64,000 nt of DNA, from assembly GCA_020072785.1 (NCBI GenBank), contig JAIQGG010000004.1, positions 238,108 to 302,107 of the forward strand. Reading direction: 5' to 3'. Made by a program: the position numbers and the translations under genes. Shown piece by piece: positions 16,997 through 25,338 of the stretch (positions are counted from its first letter, which is position 1; every line of letters starts with the position of its first letter). Under the pieces are notes generated by a model. That model had not been told where the DNA came from. It did not search any database and worked only from the letters and a program-made list of their open reading frames with translations. This DNA comes from Terriglobia bacterium. GTDB taxonomy: Bacteria; Acidobacteriota; Terriglobia; Acidiferrales; UBA7541.

Positions 16997-18355
16997 ATGA
17001 AAACTCACTACGATACGATGAGTTCGGAACGCGCTTTGCTGATTGGTGTCGGCTGGAAGCGTTCCCCGCGCTTTCCGGGGATGCCTGCGGGCGAACCCGA
17101 GCGCGAATCCCTGGCCGAGCTCGTCGAGCTGGCGCGCAGCGCTGGCGCCGAAATCGCCGGCACTATCTTCCAGATGCGCGACTCCGCCGACCCGGCCACG
17201 CTGGTCGGCAAAGGCAAGCTCGAAGAGATCCGTGCGGAAGCCGTGGCCCGCGATGTCCCGCTGATCATTTTCGACCGCAATCTTTCCCCCATCCAGCAGC
17301 GCAATATCGAGAGCGTCACCGAGTGCCGCGTCATCGACCGCACCCAGCTCATCCTGGACATCTTTGCCCGTCATGCGCGCAGCCGTGAAGGCCAGTTGCA
17401 GGTCGAGTTGGCTCAGCTCAACTACCTGCTCCCCCGGCTCACCGGCCGCGGTGCTTCGATGTCTCGCCTCGGCGGCAAGGGCGGCGGCGCCGCAGGCCGC
17501 ATCGGTGTCCGCGGGCCCGGCGAAAAGAAGTTGGAGACCGACCGCCGCCGTATCCGCGAACGCGTCCAGAAGATTCAGAAGGGCATTGACCAGATTCGCA
17601 AGCAGCGCACCCTGCGCCGCGAAGCCCGCCAGGCCGTGCCCCTCGGCACCATCGCCATGGTCGGCTACACCAATGCCGGCAAGTCCACCCTCTTCAACGC
17701 TCTCAGCCGCGCCGAGGTCCTCGTCTCCTCGCGCATGTTCGCCACCCTGGACCCCACCATCCGCGCCATTCGCCTGCCCTCCAACCGCCGCGTCCTGGTC
17801 TCTGACACCGTCGGTTTCATCCGCGATCTTCCCAAGGGCCTGCTGAACGCCTTCCGCGCCACCCTCGAAGAGGTTCAGGAAGCCGCGCTGATCGTTCAGG
17901 TCAGCGACGTCTCCAATCCCCATCATGCCGAACTGGACGACGAAGTGGACAAAGTCCTCCAGGAACTCGGCGTCGCCGACCGCCCCCGCCTGCGCGTCTT
18001 CAACAAAATCGATCTGCTCACTCCTGAACAGATCGCTCCCCTCCGACATCCCTACGCGGGCATCCATGAGGGTGGCCCCGTGCTGGTTTCCGCGAAAACC
18101 GGCCAGGGCCTCGACGAGCTGCTGCGCCGCATGGACATGGCTCTGCCCATCGATCCCGTGGTGACCCTGGCGCTGCGCCTGCCCATGTCCGAAGGCCGCA
18201 CCCTGGCGCTGATTCACGCCCTTGGCAAGGTGCTCCATTCTGAAGTCGAAGATGCACATATGAATCTTCGGGCCGAAGTGCCGGTTTCCGTTGCGCGCCG
18301 CCTGCGCCTTTCCAGTTTCCTCCGTTCCGGAACTTCCGGCGCTTTGCCTGCGTAA
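16997..18355 (+). CDS. hflX: ribosome-associated GTPase HflX
   Basis: GTPase (452 aa) that binds the large ribosomal subunit and splits stalled ribosomes in known homologues. It shows the N-terminal HflX domain (VGKGKLEEIRAEA, DRNLSPIQQRN), the glycine-rich linker GGKGGGAAGRIGVRGPGEKKLETDRR, and G motifs GYTNAGKST, DTVGFIRDLP, NKID and SAKTG. ATG 16997 is used; a second ATG at 17018 is possible. Palindromic repeats flank the gene on both sides. Confidence 0.95.
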   Translation: MKTHYDTMSSERALLIGVGWKRSPRFPGMPAGEPERESLAELVELARSAGAEIAGTIFQMRDSADPATLVGKGKLEEIRAEAVARDVPLIIFDRNLSPIQQRNIESVTECRVIDRTQLILDIFARHARSREGQLQVELAQLNYLLPRLTGRGASMSRLGGKGGGAAGRIGVRGPGEKKLETDRRRIRERVQKIQKGIDQIRKQRTLRREARQAVPLGTIAMVGYTNAGKSTLFNALSRAEVLVSSRMFATLDPTIRAIRLPSNRRVLVSDTVGFIRDLPKGLLNAFRATLEEVQEAALIVQVSDVSNPHHAELDDEVDKVLQELGVADRPRLRVFNKIDLLTPEQIAPLRHPYAGIHEGGPVLVSAKTGQGLDELLRRMDMALPIDPVVTLALRLPMSEGRTLALIHALGKVLHSEVEDAHMNLRAEVPVSVARRLRLSSFLRSGTSGALPA

Positions 18356-18368
18356 CAACATGCAGAGT

Positions 18369-18412
18369 TGACCGCTTCGCGGTCACACCTGGAGTTGACC
18401 GTTCCACGGTCA
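18369..18412 (+). repeat. TGACCGC palindromes, copies 3 and 4 in tandem
   Basis: Copy 3 (18369-18385) is the perfect consensus. Copy 4 (18396-18412) reads TGACCGT-TCC-ACGGTCA, where the innermost C-G pair has become T-A on both arms. This is a compensatory change that keeps the 7-bp stem. Unit spacing is 27 bp, the same as at 27081-27124. Confidence 0.85.
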
Positions 18413-18430
18413 CGCCTGCAGGAGGGTGCG

Positions 18431-18631
18431 ATGATAGCTTTTCTTCTGTGGTGCATCCTGTTCGTGCTGTGCTGGCCTCTGGCCTTGCTGGCTCTCGTCC
18501 TCTATCCCATCGTCTGGTTGCTGACCCTGCCGCTCCGGCTCCTTGGCATTGCCGTCCACGGCGTTTTCGCCTTGCTGCACGCTATTCTCTTCCTGCCGGT
18601 GCGTTTATTGCGGGGGCCGCGCGCGGTCTGA
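18431..18631 (+). CDS. small hydrophobic membrane protein, 66 aa
   Basis: A 66-residue protein that is nearly all membrane: MIAFLLWCILFVLCWPLALLALVLYPIVW, then LLTLPLRLLGIAVHGVFALLHAILFLPVRLL, suggesting two or three helices with short basic loops. ATG 18431 has GGAGG 5 nt upstream. The upstream part of the open frame is only repeat DNA. Function unknown. Confidence 0.7.
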   Translation: MIAFLLWCILFVLCWPLALLALVLYPIVWLLTLPLRLLGIAVHGVFALLHAILFLPVRLLRGPRAV

Positions 18632-19040
18632 GGCCGCCGCAGGAGTACCTTCTGGGTAAACTTTTCGTTTTCGCCTGCGCCGTGCCCCGCAACACGTGGA
18701 GAAATAAGGCCTTTTTCGGGGTATGCCGCAGGCCGCTAATGTGGAAAACCTTGTGGAAATCAAGAAGACCATGTCCTCGGATTTGCCTTCCGCCGCCGCG
18801 ATCCTATTTCCGGTCTTTCGTGGATGCTTGTAACCTGCTTTCCTGTCAACTGTTTAACCCATTAGGAAAGGTCGTCCCGCAAGCCTCTGCTTCTCTTTAA
18901 CCGCCCATTAACAACCGCTAATTTGCACAGCTTTGCAGCAAGATGTTACGCATGAGTATAGCTACCGGCAATCCTCCGTGCGTTCTTCCTGTTGCTGTTC
19001 TAGTACCCACTCCCGGGCTCCTCTCCGGCCCTCCGAGGCG
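18632..19040. other. 409-bp gap without a supported gene
   Basis: G+C is lower than in the flanking genes and no frame has a credible start and codon use. Two TGTGGAAA words occur at about 18741-18760; one matches a relaxed DnaA-box consensus, but there is no cluster. The pgsA promoter lies just downstream. Confidence 0.5.
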
Positions 19041-19069
19041 TTGACGCGGGCCTCCGCGAAGTCTATAGT
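19041..19069 (+). promoter_or_regulatory. strong sigma70-type promoter of pgsA
   Basis: TTGACG at 19041-19046 and TATAGT at 19064-19069 with exactly 17 bp between them. The transcript would start near 19076, about 47 nt before the pgsA ATG at 19123. Confidence 0.65.
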
Positions 19070-19122
19070 GAGGCCCGAGTTGGTGGAGTCCACAGGGCGG
19101 CGCCTCCGCCGGCCGCACACTC

Positions 19123-19749
19123 ATGAATCTTCCGAATTCGCTCACACTTTTGCGGATTTTCTTTGTTCCGCTGTTGATCGTTGTCCTGCTGACACGCAGC
19201 CCCAACCTCGTGCTGTGGGGCCTCCAGGTCCATTTTGAAGTCTGGGGCGTGCTCATCCTGCTGATGGCCGCAGCCACCGACTGGGCCGACGGCTATTTCG
19301 CGCGCCGCCGCCTGGAAGTGACCACCCTGGGCATTCTCCTCGATCCCGTCGCGGACAAGCTGCTCATCTGCGCCGCTTTTGTCTCTCTCGTGGACATGCA
19401 TCTCGTGCAGGCCTGGATGGTGGTCATCATCATCGGCCGCGAGCTGACCGTCCTGGGCCTGCGCAACATCGCCACCGCGGAAGGTTTCACCATCCTCCCC
19501 TCGCTGCTCGGCAAGACCAAGATGGTCCTCCAGGTTCTTGCCTGCGCCACGCTCATCCTCGGCGCGCGCCATCTCTTTCTCAAGCCCCTGAGCGTGGTTT
19601 TGCTCTGGATGGTGGTCATCAGCGCCTTGGTTTCCGCCGCCCAGTACTTCCTCCGCTTCTGGAGCCAGCTCGACGACCGCATCAAACAGCGCCACACCCT
19701 CAATCTGCTCGAGCGTCGCAAAAAAACGCAGGATGTCCCCACTCTCTGA
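19123..19749 (+). CDS. pgsA: CDP-diacylglycerol-glycerol-3-phosphate 3-phosphatidyltransferase
   Basis: Makes phosphatidylglycerol-phosphate in the inner membrane. The 208-aa protein begins MNLPNSLTLLRIFFVPLL, typical of PgsA, and has the full CDP-alcohol motif in DWADGYFARRR...GILLDPVADK (about 54-80), followed by GRELTVLGLRN. It overlaps the next gene by 17 bp. Its match to PgsA is better than that of the paralogue at 2674-3225. Confidence 0.92.
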   Translation: MNLPNSLTLLRIFFVPLLIVVLLTRSPNLVLWGLQVHFEVWGVLILLMAAATDWADGYFARRRLEVTTLGILLDPVADKLLICAAFVSLVDMHLVQAWMVVIIIGRELTVLGLRNIATAEGFTILPSLLGKTKMVLQVLACATLILGARHLFLKPLSVVLLWMVVISALVSAAQYFLRFWSQLDDRIKQRHTLNLLERRKKTQDVPTL

Positions 19750-20299
19750 TTCCGAGAAACAAGTGCTGCTGGCCCTGGCGCGCCGTGCGATCGAGGCCGC
19801 CGTGCGCGAAGCGCAACTCCTCGACACTCCTCCCTGGCCTGGCATTCTCGCCGAGCCGCGCGGCATTTTCGTCACCCTGCACTGCCGCGGCCGCTTGCAG
19901 GGCTGCATCGGCGTCATCGAGCCCCTGGAACCCCTCGGCGACAGCCTCGTGCGCTGCGCCGTCGGCGCCGCCCTCAGCGATCCGCGCTTTCCAGCCCTCC
20001 GGGCGGAAGAGCTCTTCGATCTGCATATCGAACTCTCTCTCCTCTCGCGTCTCCAGCCCATCCTGCCCCAGGAGGTCGAGCTCGGGCGCCACGGCCTGTT
20101 CCTGCGCCGCGTTGCGCACCGCGGCCTGCTCCTTCCGCAGGTGGCCACGGAGCATGGGTTCACCCGCGAGCGCTTCCTGGAGGAGACCTGCCGCAAGGCT
20201 GGCCTGCCCCCCGGCGCCTGGCTGGATCCTGAGACCCAGCTTTATGCCTTCACCTGCGAGATCATCACCGAATCCCGGGCAGGCCCGCCGCGGCCCTGA
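19733..20299 (+). CDS. amrA: AMMECR1-domain protein (AmrA-like)
   Basis: A 188-aa protein made of one AMMECR1 domain: FVTLHCRGRLQGCIGVIEP (about 46-64, with the LQGCIG signature), DPRFPAL and the C-terminal YAFTCEIITE. In the AmmeMemoRadiSam set it partners a MEMO-family dioxygenase and a radical SAM protein, neither of which is in the window. The ATG at 19733 lies inside the pgsA end. A strong terminator follows. The biochemical role of the family is unsettled. Confidence 0.88.
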   Translation: MSPLSDSEKQVLLALARRAIEAAVREAQLLDTPPWPGILAEPRGIFVTLHCRGRLQGCIGVIEPLEPLGDSLVRCAVGAALSDPRFPALRAEELFDLHIELSLLSRLQPILPQEVELGRHGLFLRRVAHRGLLLPQVATEHGFTRERFLEETCRKAGLPPGAWLDPETQLYAFTCEIITESRAGPPRP

Positions 20300-20342
20300 A
20301 AGGGCCCGCCCGCGGTCCCGCATCCTTTCCCGGAAAAACAAA

Positions 20343-20370
20343 AGGCCCGGACCCTTGCGGGTCCGGGCCT
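20343..20370. terminator. bidirectional intrinsic terminator
   Basis: A perfect 12-bp stem, AGGCCCGGACCC / GGGTCCGGGCCT, around a TTGC loop. It has an A-rich left flank (AAAACAAA) and a T-containing right flank, and sits between two convergent genes, amrA and the 20399 gene. Confidence 0.85.
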
Positions 20371-20398
20371 GCCTCAATCTTTCCGGTTCAGCGGACTC

Positions 20399-21316
20399 TT
20401 ATTCGATTTCGACGTAGTCCCCGTCGTAGATTTCGCTGGACGCTTCGGTGATCTGCACCACCGAGGAATTCCGCGTCACATTCAGGACGATTCCCTCCCC
20501 AAGCACCTCCCGGGGCAGATCCTCCGGGCCATATTCTTCGCGCGTGCCTCCGAATCCGTAGAGCTTGAAATGGTAATTCTCCGCCTGGGGAACTGTCTCA
20601 TTGCGCGTGCCCTGGTACCGGAACACGCGGAAGTACTCGCCCACTCTCACGCCCTGGTTGCTGCCGAGGTTTACATACACCACGTCGTTCTGCCCGGCGC
20701 TCGGCTGGAACGTCGACGTCGTCACCACCATGGCCACTTCCTTGCCGCTCTTCGGCGCGAAATGATCAAACGCTGCTGGTTCTTTGTACGTGGGCACCGG
20801 CCGCGCTTCGAAGGGCCGGATGATATCGCCGCGCTGCATCGCGCCGCAGGAGAAGATCACCTTGGCGATGGAAATCTTCTCTTTGACCTGCACTACCTGG
20901 ATCCGCCCTTGGTCTTCATATGGCGTGCCCATGGCGCGCATCAGCTTTTTCTGCCACTTGAACCAGGGCAGGGGCATGGGATCCTTGCTGCGGCGCAGCA
21001 CCAGGAACTCGTCCCCCGCCTTCACTCCCTGGCTCCCTCCCCGGTTGATATACACGTAGTCGCCGGAGCTGAACGTGGTCTGGTAGGTCGATTGCTCCCC
21101 GGAGATGACGTGCATGTCCTCGGGGACAAGCTGGTCCGTCACAAATCCCGAGCAATACACCGTCGAATAGTCCGGCTGGTGAACCGCCGGTGCCGCTGCC
21201 GGCTCTGCTGCCACCGCCGCCGGTGCGCCGGGGGTGGGCGCGGGTTCCGTCTGGGCCGCACATAGGCCGGCCCCTGCCAAAATCGCGAAACACAATCCTG
21301 CAGCATTCATGCGCAT
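20399..21316 (-). CDS. exported hypothetical protein with two SH3-like repeats
   Basis: Exported protein (305 aa). The ATG at 21316 has GAAGGAG 8 nt upstream, followed by signal peptide MRMNAAGLCFAILAGAGLCAAQ and a Pro/Ala linker. Two related beta segments occur: YVYINRGGSQGVKAGDEFLVLR (about 94-115) and VVYVNLGSNQGVRVGEYFRVFR (about 213-234). These resemble the repeated barrel of FlgT-C-like domains. No catalytic motif is seen; periplasmic scaffolding or binding is a guess. Confidence 0.75.
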   Translation of the reverse strand: MRMNAAGLCFAILAGAGLCAAQTEPAPTPGAPAAVAAEPAAAPAVHQPDYSTVYCSGFVTDQLVPEDMHVISGEQSTYQTTFSSGDYVYINRGGSQGVKAGDEFLVLRRSKDPMPLPWFKWQKKLMRAMGTPYEDQGRIQVVQVKEKISIAKVIFSCGAMQRGDIIRPFEARPVPTYKEPAAFDHFAPKSGKEVAMVVTTSTFQPSAGQNDVVYVNLGSNQGVRVGEYFRVFRYQGTRNETVPQAENYHFKLYGFGGTREEYGPEDLPREVLGEGIVLNVTRNSSVVQITEASSEIYDGDYVEIE

Positions 21317-21350
21317 CGAAACACTCCTTCGGAAAACCAGCCGCACGAAT

Positions 21351-21367
21351 CGACCGCTTTGCGGTCG
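21351..21367 (+). repeat. TGACCGC palindrome, copy 5 (variant)
   Basis: CGACCGC-TTT-GCGGTCG. The outermost T-A pair is changed to C-G on both arms, a second compensatory pair change in the family. It lies upstream of both the 20399 gene and aroDE. Confidence 0.8.
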
Positions 21368-21522
21368 CGCAATATCGCCGTGCGGGGACTCTTCTTTTTC
21401 ACGCTAACAAAGCTGCCGGGGAGCGTCAAGAAAATGCCGGGGGTGGCTTTACAGGTTGGATACCGCATGGTAAAAGCCCTGTCTTGCCCACCGTGACCCG
21501 CAAACCACAGGGAAGGACTCTT

Positions 21523-23043
21523 TTGGCCACCGGCGCGGACCGCATCTGCGCGGTCGTGGCGGCCCCCACGGCTCGCGAGATGACCCGCCAGTTGCACTCC
21601 GCCCTGCGCCTCACCCGCACCGTCGAGCTGCGCCTGGACTGGCTGCACAGTGCTGCCGAGCGCGCCGCCTTCCTTGCACGCCTGCGAACCGGCCGCATCC
21701 CCGCCACATTCCTGGCCACCTGCCGCCGCACCGCAGGCGGCGGACGCTTCACCGGTTCACCCGCCGCCGAGCTGGCCGCGCTGTCCGCCGCCGTGCGCAG
21801 TGGCTGCTCCTGGTGCGACGTCGAAATCGAAACCGCGCGCAGGGTCTCCCCGCAGACCCTGCAGCGGGCCCTGGCCCCCGCAAAAATTCTCCTTTCCTTT
21901 CACGATTTCCGCGCGACGCCCAGGTCCTTCGCCCCGCTTTTCACCCTCGCCCGGCGTTTTGCCGCCGACGGCGTCAAAATCGCCGCCCAGGCCTGCACCA
22001 TTGCCGACAGCCGGCGCATCCTGCGCCTCGCCACCGGCCGCCGCGACGTCGTGGCCGTGCCCATGGGCGAAGCCGGCCTCCCCGCGCGCATCCTCGCCCT
22101 GCGCGCAGGCAGTGCCCTCGCCTATGCCCCCGTCGCCGCCGCTACGGCCCCGGGCCAGGTCTCGCTCCACGACCTGCACCACCTCTACCGCGCCCATGCC
22201 CTGACCCCACGCACGCGCGTCTACGGCGTCATCGGCGACCCCGTCGGCCACTCGCTCTCCCCGCTTCTGCACAACACCGGCTTCGTGGAACGCCAGATCG
22301 ACGCCGTCTATCTCCCCTTCCTGGTCAAGGACCTGCCCGACTTTCTCCGCGCCCTCCCGGAATTCGGCATCCGCGGCTTCAGCGTCACTCTTCCCCACAA
22401 GCAAACCATCCTCCGCCACCTCGCGGAGTGCGATCCCCTGGCCGCCGAAATCGGCGCCGTGAACACTGTGGTCGTCCGCGCCGATGGTTCGCTCTTCGGT
22501 TGCAACACCGATTACGTCGGCGTGCTGCGCGCCCTCGAATCCCGCCTGCAACTCCCCGGCAGCCGCGTTCTCGTCTTTGGTGCCGGCGGTTCGGCGCGGG
22601 CCGCGGCCTTCGCCCTCGCCCGCGCCGGCGCCGTCGTCGCCGTCTGCGCCCGCCGCGAAAAGCAGGCCCGCGAGCTGGCTCGCGCCGTCGGCGGAGAGGC
22701 CCTTCCGCGCCGCGCCCTGCGCAGCGAATTCTTCGACGCCATCCTCAATTCCACTCCCGTTGGCATGCACCCCCGCGTCGGCATTTCCCCTCTTTCTCTC
22801 GCCGAGTTACACTGTAAGATTGTCATGGATCTCATCTACCGTCCCGGGAAGACCCAGTTGCTGAAGCTGGCCGCGCGCCGCGGCTGCGCAACCGTGTCCG
22901 GTGTGGACATGTTTCTCGCCCAGGGCATCGCCCAGTGGGAGATCTGGACTCGCCGCCCCGCCCCCGAAGCCCCCATGCGCCGTGCCGTCCTGCGCGCCCT
23001 GCGCGCCGAAGAACAAGCCTCCCCTTTGCGGAGCCGGCCATGA
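21523..23043 (+). CDS. aroDE: fused 3-dehydroquinate dehydratase (type I) / shikimate dehydrogenase
   Basis: Bifunctional shikimate-pathway enzyme (506 aa). Residues about 1-220 are a type I dehydroquinase with the His of SFHDF and the Schiff-base Lys in ADGVKIAAQA. Residues about 230-490 are shikimate dehydrogenase: GDPVGHSLSPLLHN, VTLPHK (catalytic Lys), GAVNTVV, NTDYVG and Rossmann GAGGSARAA. TTG 21523 is preferred because AAGGA lies 5 nt upstream; GTG 21493 is an alternative. The stop overlaps trpE (ATGA), coupling shikimate and tryptophan synthesis. Confidence 0.92.
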   Translation: MATGADRICAVVAAPTAREMTRQLHSALRLTRTVELRLDWLHSAAERAAFLARLRTGRIPATFLATCRRTAGGGRFTGSPAAELAALSAAVRSGCSWCDVEIETARRVSPQTLQRALAPAKILLSFHDFRATPRSFAPLFTLARRFAADGVKIAAQACTIADSRRILRLATGRRDVVAVPMGEAGLPARILALRAGSALAYAPVAAATAPGQVSLHDLHHLYRAHALTPRTRVYGVIGDPVGHSLSPLLHNTGFVERQIDAVYLPFLVKDLPDFLRALPEFGIRGFSVTLPHKQTILRHLAECDPLAAEIGAVNTVVVRADGSLFGCNTDYVGVLRALESRLQLPGSRVLVFGAGGSARAAAFALARAGAVVAVCARREKQARELARAVGGEALPRRALRSEFFDAILNSTPVGMHPRVGISPLSLAELHCKIVMDLIYRPGKTQLLKLAARRGCATVSGVDMFLAQGIAQWEIWTRRPAPEAPMRRAVLRALRAEEQASPLRSRP

Positions 23044-24638
23044 TCCAGCCGGGCTTTTCCGAATTTCAGCGTCTCGCCAGGCACGGCAATCTCGTCCCGG
23101 TCTATGAAACGCTCTCCGCCGATCTGCTCACTCCCGTCGCCGCCCATATGCGTCTGGCGCAGGGCGCGCGCTACTCCTTTCTCCTGGAAAGCGTCGAGGG
23201 TGGCGAGAAGATCGCCCGCTACACCTTCGTCGGCGCCCACCCCGAAGAGACCTTCCGCTACGTCGCCGGCGCCTGCGTCCTCGAAAGCCGCGATCGCCTC
23301 GTCTGGGAGGAGCGTGATCCCGTGGCTTTTCTCCGCGAGCGCATGCGGCGCTTCCGCCCCGTGCGCGTGCCGGGGCTGCCCCCGCTCGTCGGCGGCGCCA
23401 TCGGCCATTTTTCCTACGACATGGTCCGCCTCATCGAGCGCCTGCCCCGCCGCCTCCGCGACGACATCGGCCTCAGCGACGCCATGCTCATGTTCTACTT
23501 CGGCCTCGTTGCCTTCGATCACGTCCAGCACCGCCTGTGGATCATCCGCAACGTCTTCACCGAGGGCCCCGGCAACCTGCGCTCCAAATACGACGCCGCC
23601 GTCCGCGAAATCGCCGCCACCCGCAAGACCCTCGCGCAGCCCGCCGCCGCCGAGCTGCCTCCCGCGCCGCAGGCCTCCGCGAAGCGCGCCCCCCTCCGCG
23701 TCACCTCCAATTTCCAGCGCCGCGAATATCTCGCCGCCGTCCGCCGCGCCAAGCAATACATCCGCGCCGGCGATATCTTTCAAGTCGTTCTCAGCCAGCG
23801 CTTTTCCGCCCGGACCCACGCCGACCCTTTCCAGGTCTACCGCGAGCTGCGCGCCCTCAACCCTTCGCCCTATCTCTTCTACCTGCGCCTCAACGATGTC
23901 AGCGTCATCGGCAGCTCTCCCGAGATGCTCGTCAAGGTCCAGGGCCGCGATGTTTTCTACCGTCCCATCGCCGGCACGCGCCCCCGCGGCCGCGATGAAA
24001 AAGAAGACTTGCGCCTCGAGGCCGATCTCCTCGCCAGCGAGAAGGAGCGCGCCGAGCACATCATGCTCGTGGACCTCGGCCGCAACGACCTCGGCCGCGT
24101 CTGCGACTACGGCACCGTGCGCCCCGAAAAGCTCCTCAGCGTCGAGCGCTACTCCCACGTCATGCATCTTGTCTCCAGCCTGCGCGGCCGCCTCCGCCCC
24201 GATGTCGACTGCTTTGACGCCCTCATGGCCTGCTTTCCCGCCGGCACCGTTTCCGGCGCACCCAAGGTCCGCGCCATGGAAATCATCGAGGAGATGGAAA
24301 AGACCCGCCGCGGCATTTACGCCGGCGGCATCCTTTATCTCGATTTCGCCGGCAATCTCGATTCCTGCATCGCTCTGCGCACCATGGTCATGAAGGGCGG
24401 CACGGCCTACGTCCAGGCCGGCGGCGGCATCGTCGCCGATTCCACTCCCGCGGGCGAGTATCAGGAGACGGTCAACAAAGCCCGCGCCCTGATCGCCGCT
24501 CTCGAAGCCGCGCACCTGCGCACGCCCCTGCAACCGGAGAAACCGCGCAGGAAAGATTTCCGGGGGAAGAAAGCCGGAGCGGGCAAGCGTCGTGCCAGAA
24601 AGCGCGCAACAAAGAAACACGGAATGAAACGCCAATGA
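23040..24638 (+). CDS. trpE: anthranilate synthase component I
   Basis: Uses chorismate and ammonia from TrpG to make anthranilate. The 532-aa protein has the N-terminal LLES motif ([10 protein letters not shown]), which binds tryptophan in feedback-sensitive enzymes, and the chorismate-binding core ([57 protein letters not shown]). It overlaps both aroDE and trpG by 4 bp. The last ~30 residues are an unusual Lys/Arg-rich tail not needed by the fold. Confidence 0.95.
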   Translation: MIQPGFSEFQRLARHGNLVPVYETLSADLLTPVAAHMRLAQGARYSFLLESVEGGEKIARYTFVGAHPEETFRYVAGACVLESRDRLVWEERDPVAFLRERMRRFRPVRVPGLPPLVGGAIGHFSYDMVRLIERLPRRLRDDIGLSDAMLMFYFGLVAFDHVQHRLWIIRNVFTEGPGNLRSKYDAAVREIAATRKTLAQPAAAELPPAPQASAKRAPLRVTSNFQRREYLAAVRRAKQYIRAGDIFQVVLSQRFSARTHADPFQVYRELRALNPSPYLFYLRLNDVSVIGSSPEMLVKVQGRDVFYRPIAGTRPRGRDEKEDLRLEADLLASEKERAEHIMLVDLGRNDLGRVCDYGTVRPEKLLSVERYSHVMHLVSSLRGRLRPDVDCFDALMACFPAGTVSGAPKVRAMEIIEEMEKTRRGIYAGGILYLDFAGNLDSCIALRTMVMKGGTAYVQAGGGIVADSTPAGEYQETVNKARALIAALEAAHLRTPLQPEKPRRKDFRGKKAGAGKRRARKRATKKHGMKRQ

Positions 24639-25198
24639 TCCTGCTGCTCGACAACTACGATTCCTTCACCTACAACCTCGCCCAGTACCTTGGCGAGCTC
24701 GGTTGCGACGTGGAAGTCCGCCGCAACGACAAGATCTCCGTCGACCAGGTCGCGCGCCTCACGCTAGAACGCGTGGTCATCTCGCCCGGCCCCTGCACCC
24801 CGCAGCAGGCCGGCATCTCCATCCCCTTGATCCAGCGCCTGGCCGGCAAGCTGCCCATTCTCGGCGTCTGCCTGGGCCATCAGGCCATCGGCGCGGCCTT
24901 TGGCGCGAAGATCGTCCGCGCCCACGAGCTCTTCCACGGCAAAACCAGCGAGATCTATCACGACGGCAAGGGTATCTTCCGCAACCTTCCCAATCCCTTC
25001 ACCGCCACCCGCTACCATTCCCTCATCGTCGAGCGCAAATCCCTCCCGCGCGTTCTGCACATCTCCGCCGAAACCAAGGACGGCATCATCATGGGCCTCC
25101 GCCACCGCAAATTCCCCATCGAAGGCGTTCAGTTCCACCCCGAATCCGTCCTCACCGAATCCGGCAAGCAGCTCCTGAAAAATTTCCTTTCCCTGTAA
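24635..25198 (+). CDS. trpG: anthranilate synthase component II (glutamine amidotransferase)
   Basis: Class I glutamine amidotransferase (187 aa) that supplies ammonia to TrpE. Motifs: [28 protein letters not shown], nucleophile Cys in [10 protein letters not shown] (about residue 79) and the His-Glu pair in VQFHPESV. The start overlaps the trpE stop. It may also serve PabA function, as no separate pabA is visible. Confidence 0.95.
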   Translation: MILLLDNYDSFTYNLAQYLGELGCDVEVRRNDKISVDQVARLTLERVVISPGPCTPQQAGISIPLIQRLAGKLPILGVCLGHQAIGAAFGAKIVRAHELFHGKTSEIYHDGKGIFRNLPNPFTATRYHSLIVERKSLPRVLHISAETKDGIIMGLRHRKFPIEGVQFHPESVLTESGKQLLKNFLSL

Positions 25199-25221
25199 CT
25201 GCCTCCGCTGTCCTCTCGTAG

Positions 25222-25310
25222 GGGTACGACATTGTCGTGCCCGTCCGACGGCGCAAAAAAAACGGTTGAACAGTTCAACTCTTCAACCGTCTAACCGTTC
25301 AACCCCCACT
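25222..25310. repeat. hairpin repeat plus ttcaac-rich direct repeats after trpG
   Basis: GGGTACGAC-ATT-GTCGTGCCC (25222-25239) belongs to the GTAGGGG hairpin family. It is followed at about 25262-25307 by a run of GTTGAAC/TTCAAC/CAACCG words in both orientations that can fold back on itself. The tract may act as a terminator between the convergent trpG and M20 peptidase genes. Confidence 0.5.
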
Positions 25311-25338
25311 GGCCAGTGACACGCATCGCAACCACCGG

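Noticed and set aside
18730-18770. Possible DnaA boxes (TGTGGAAA words) suggesting a replication origin
   Set aside because: Only one word fits a relaxed consensus, there is no cluster and no dnaA, dnaN or rpmH nearby.
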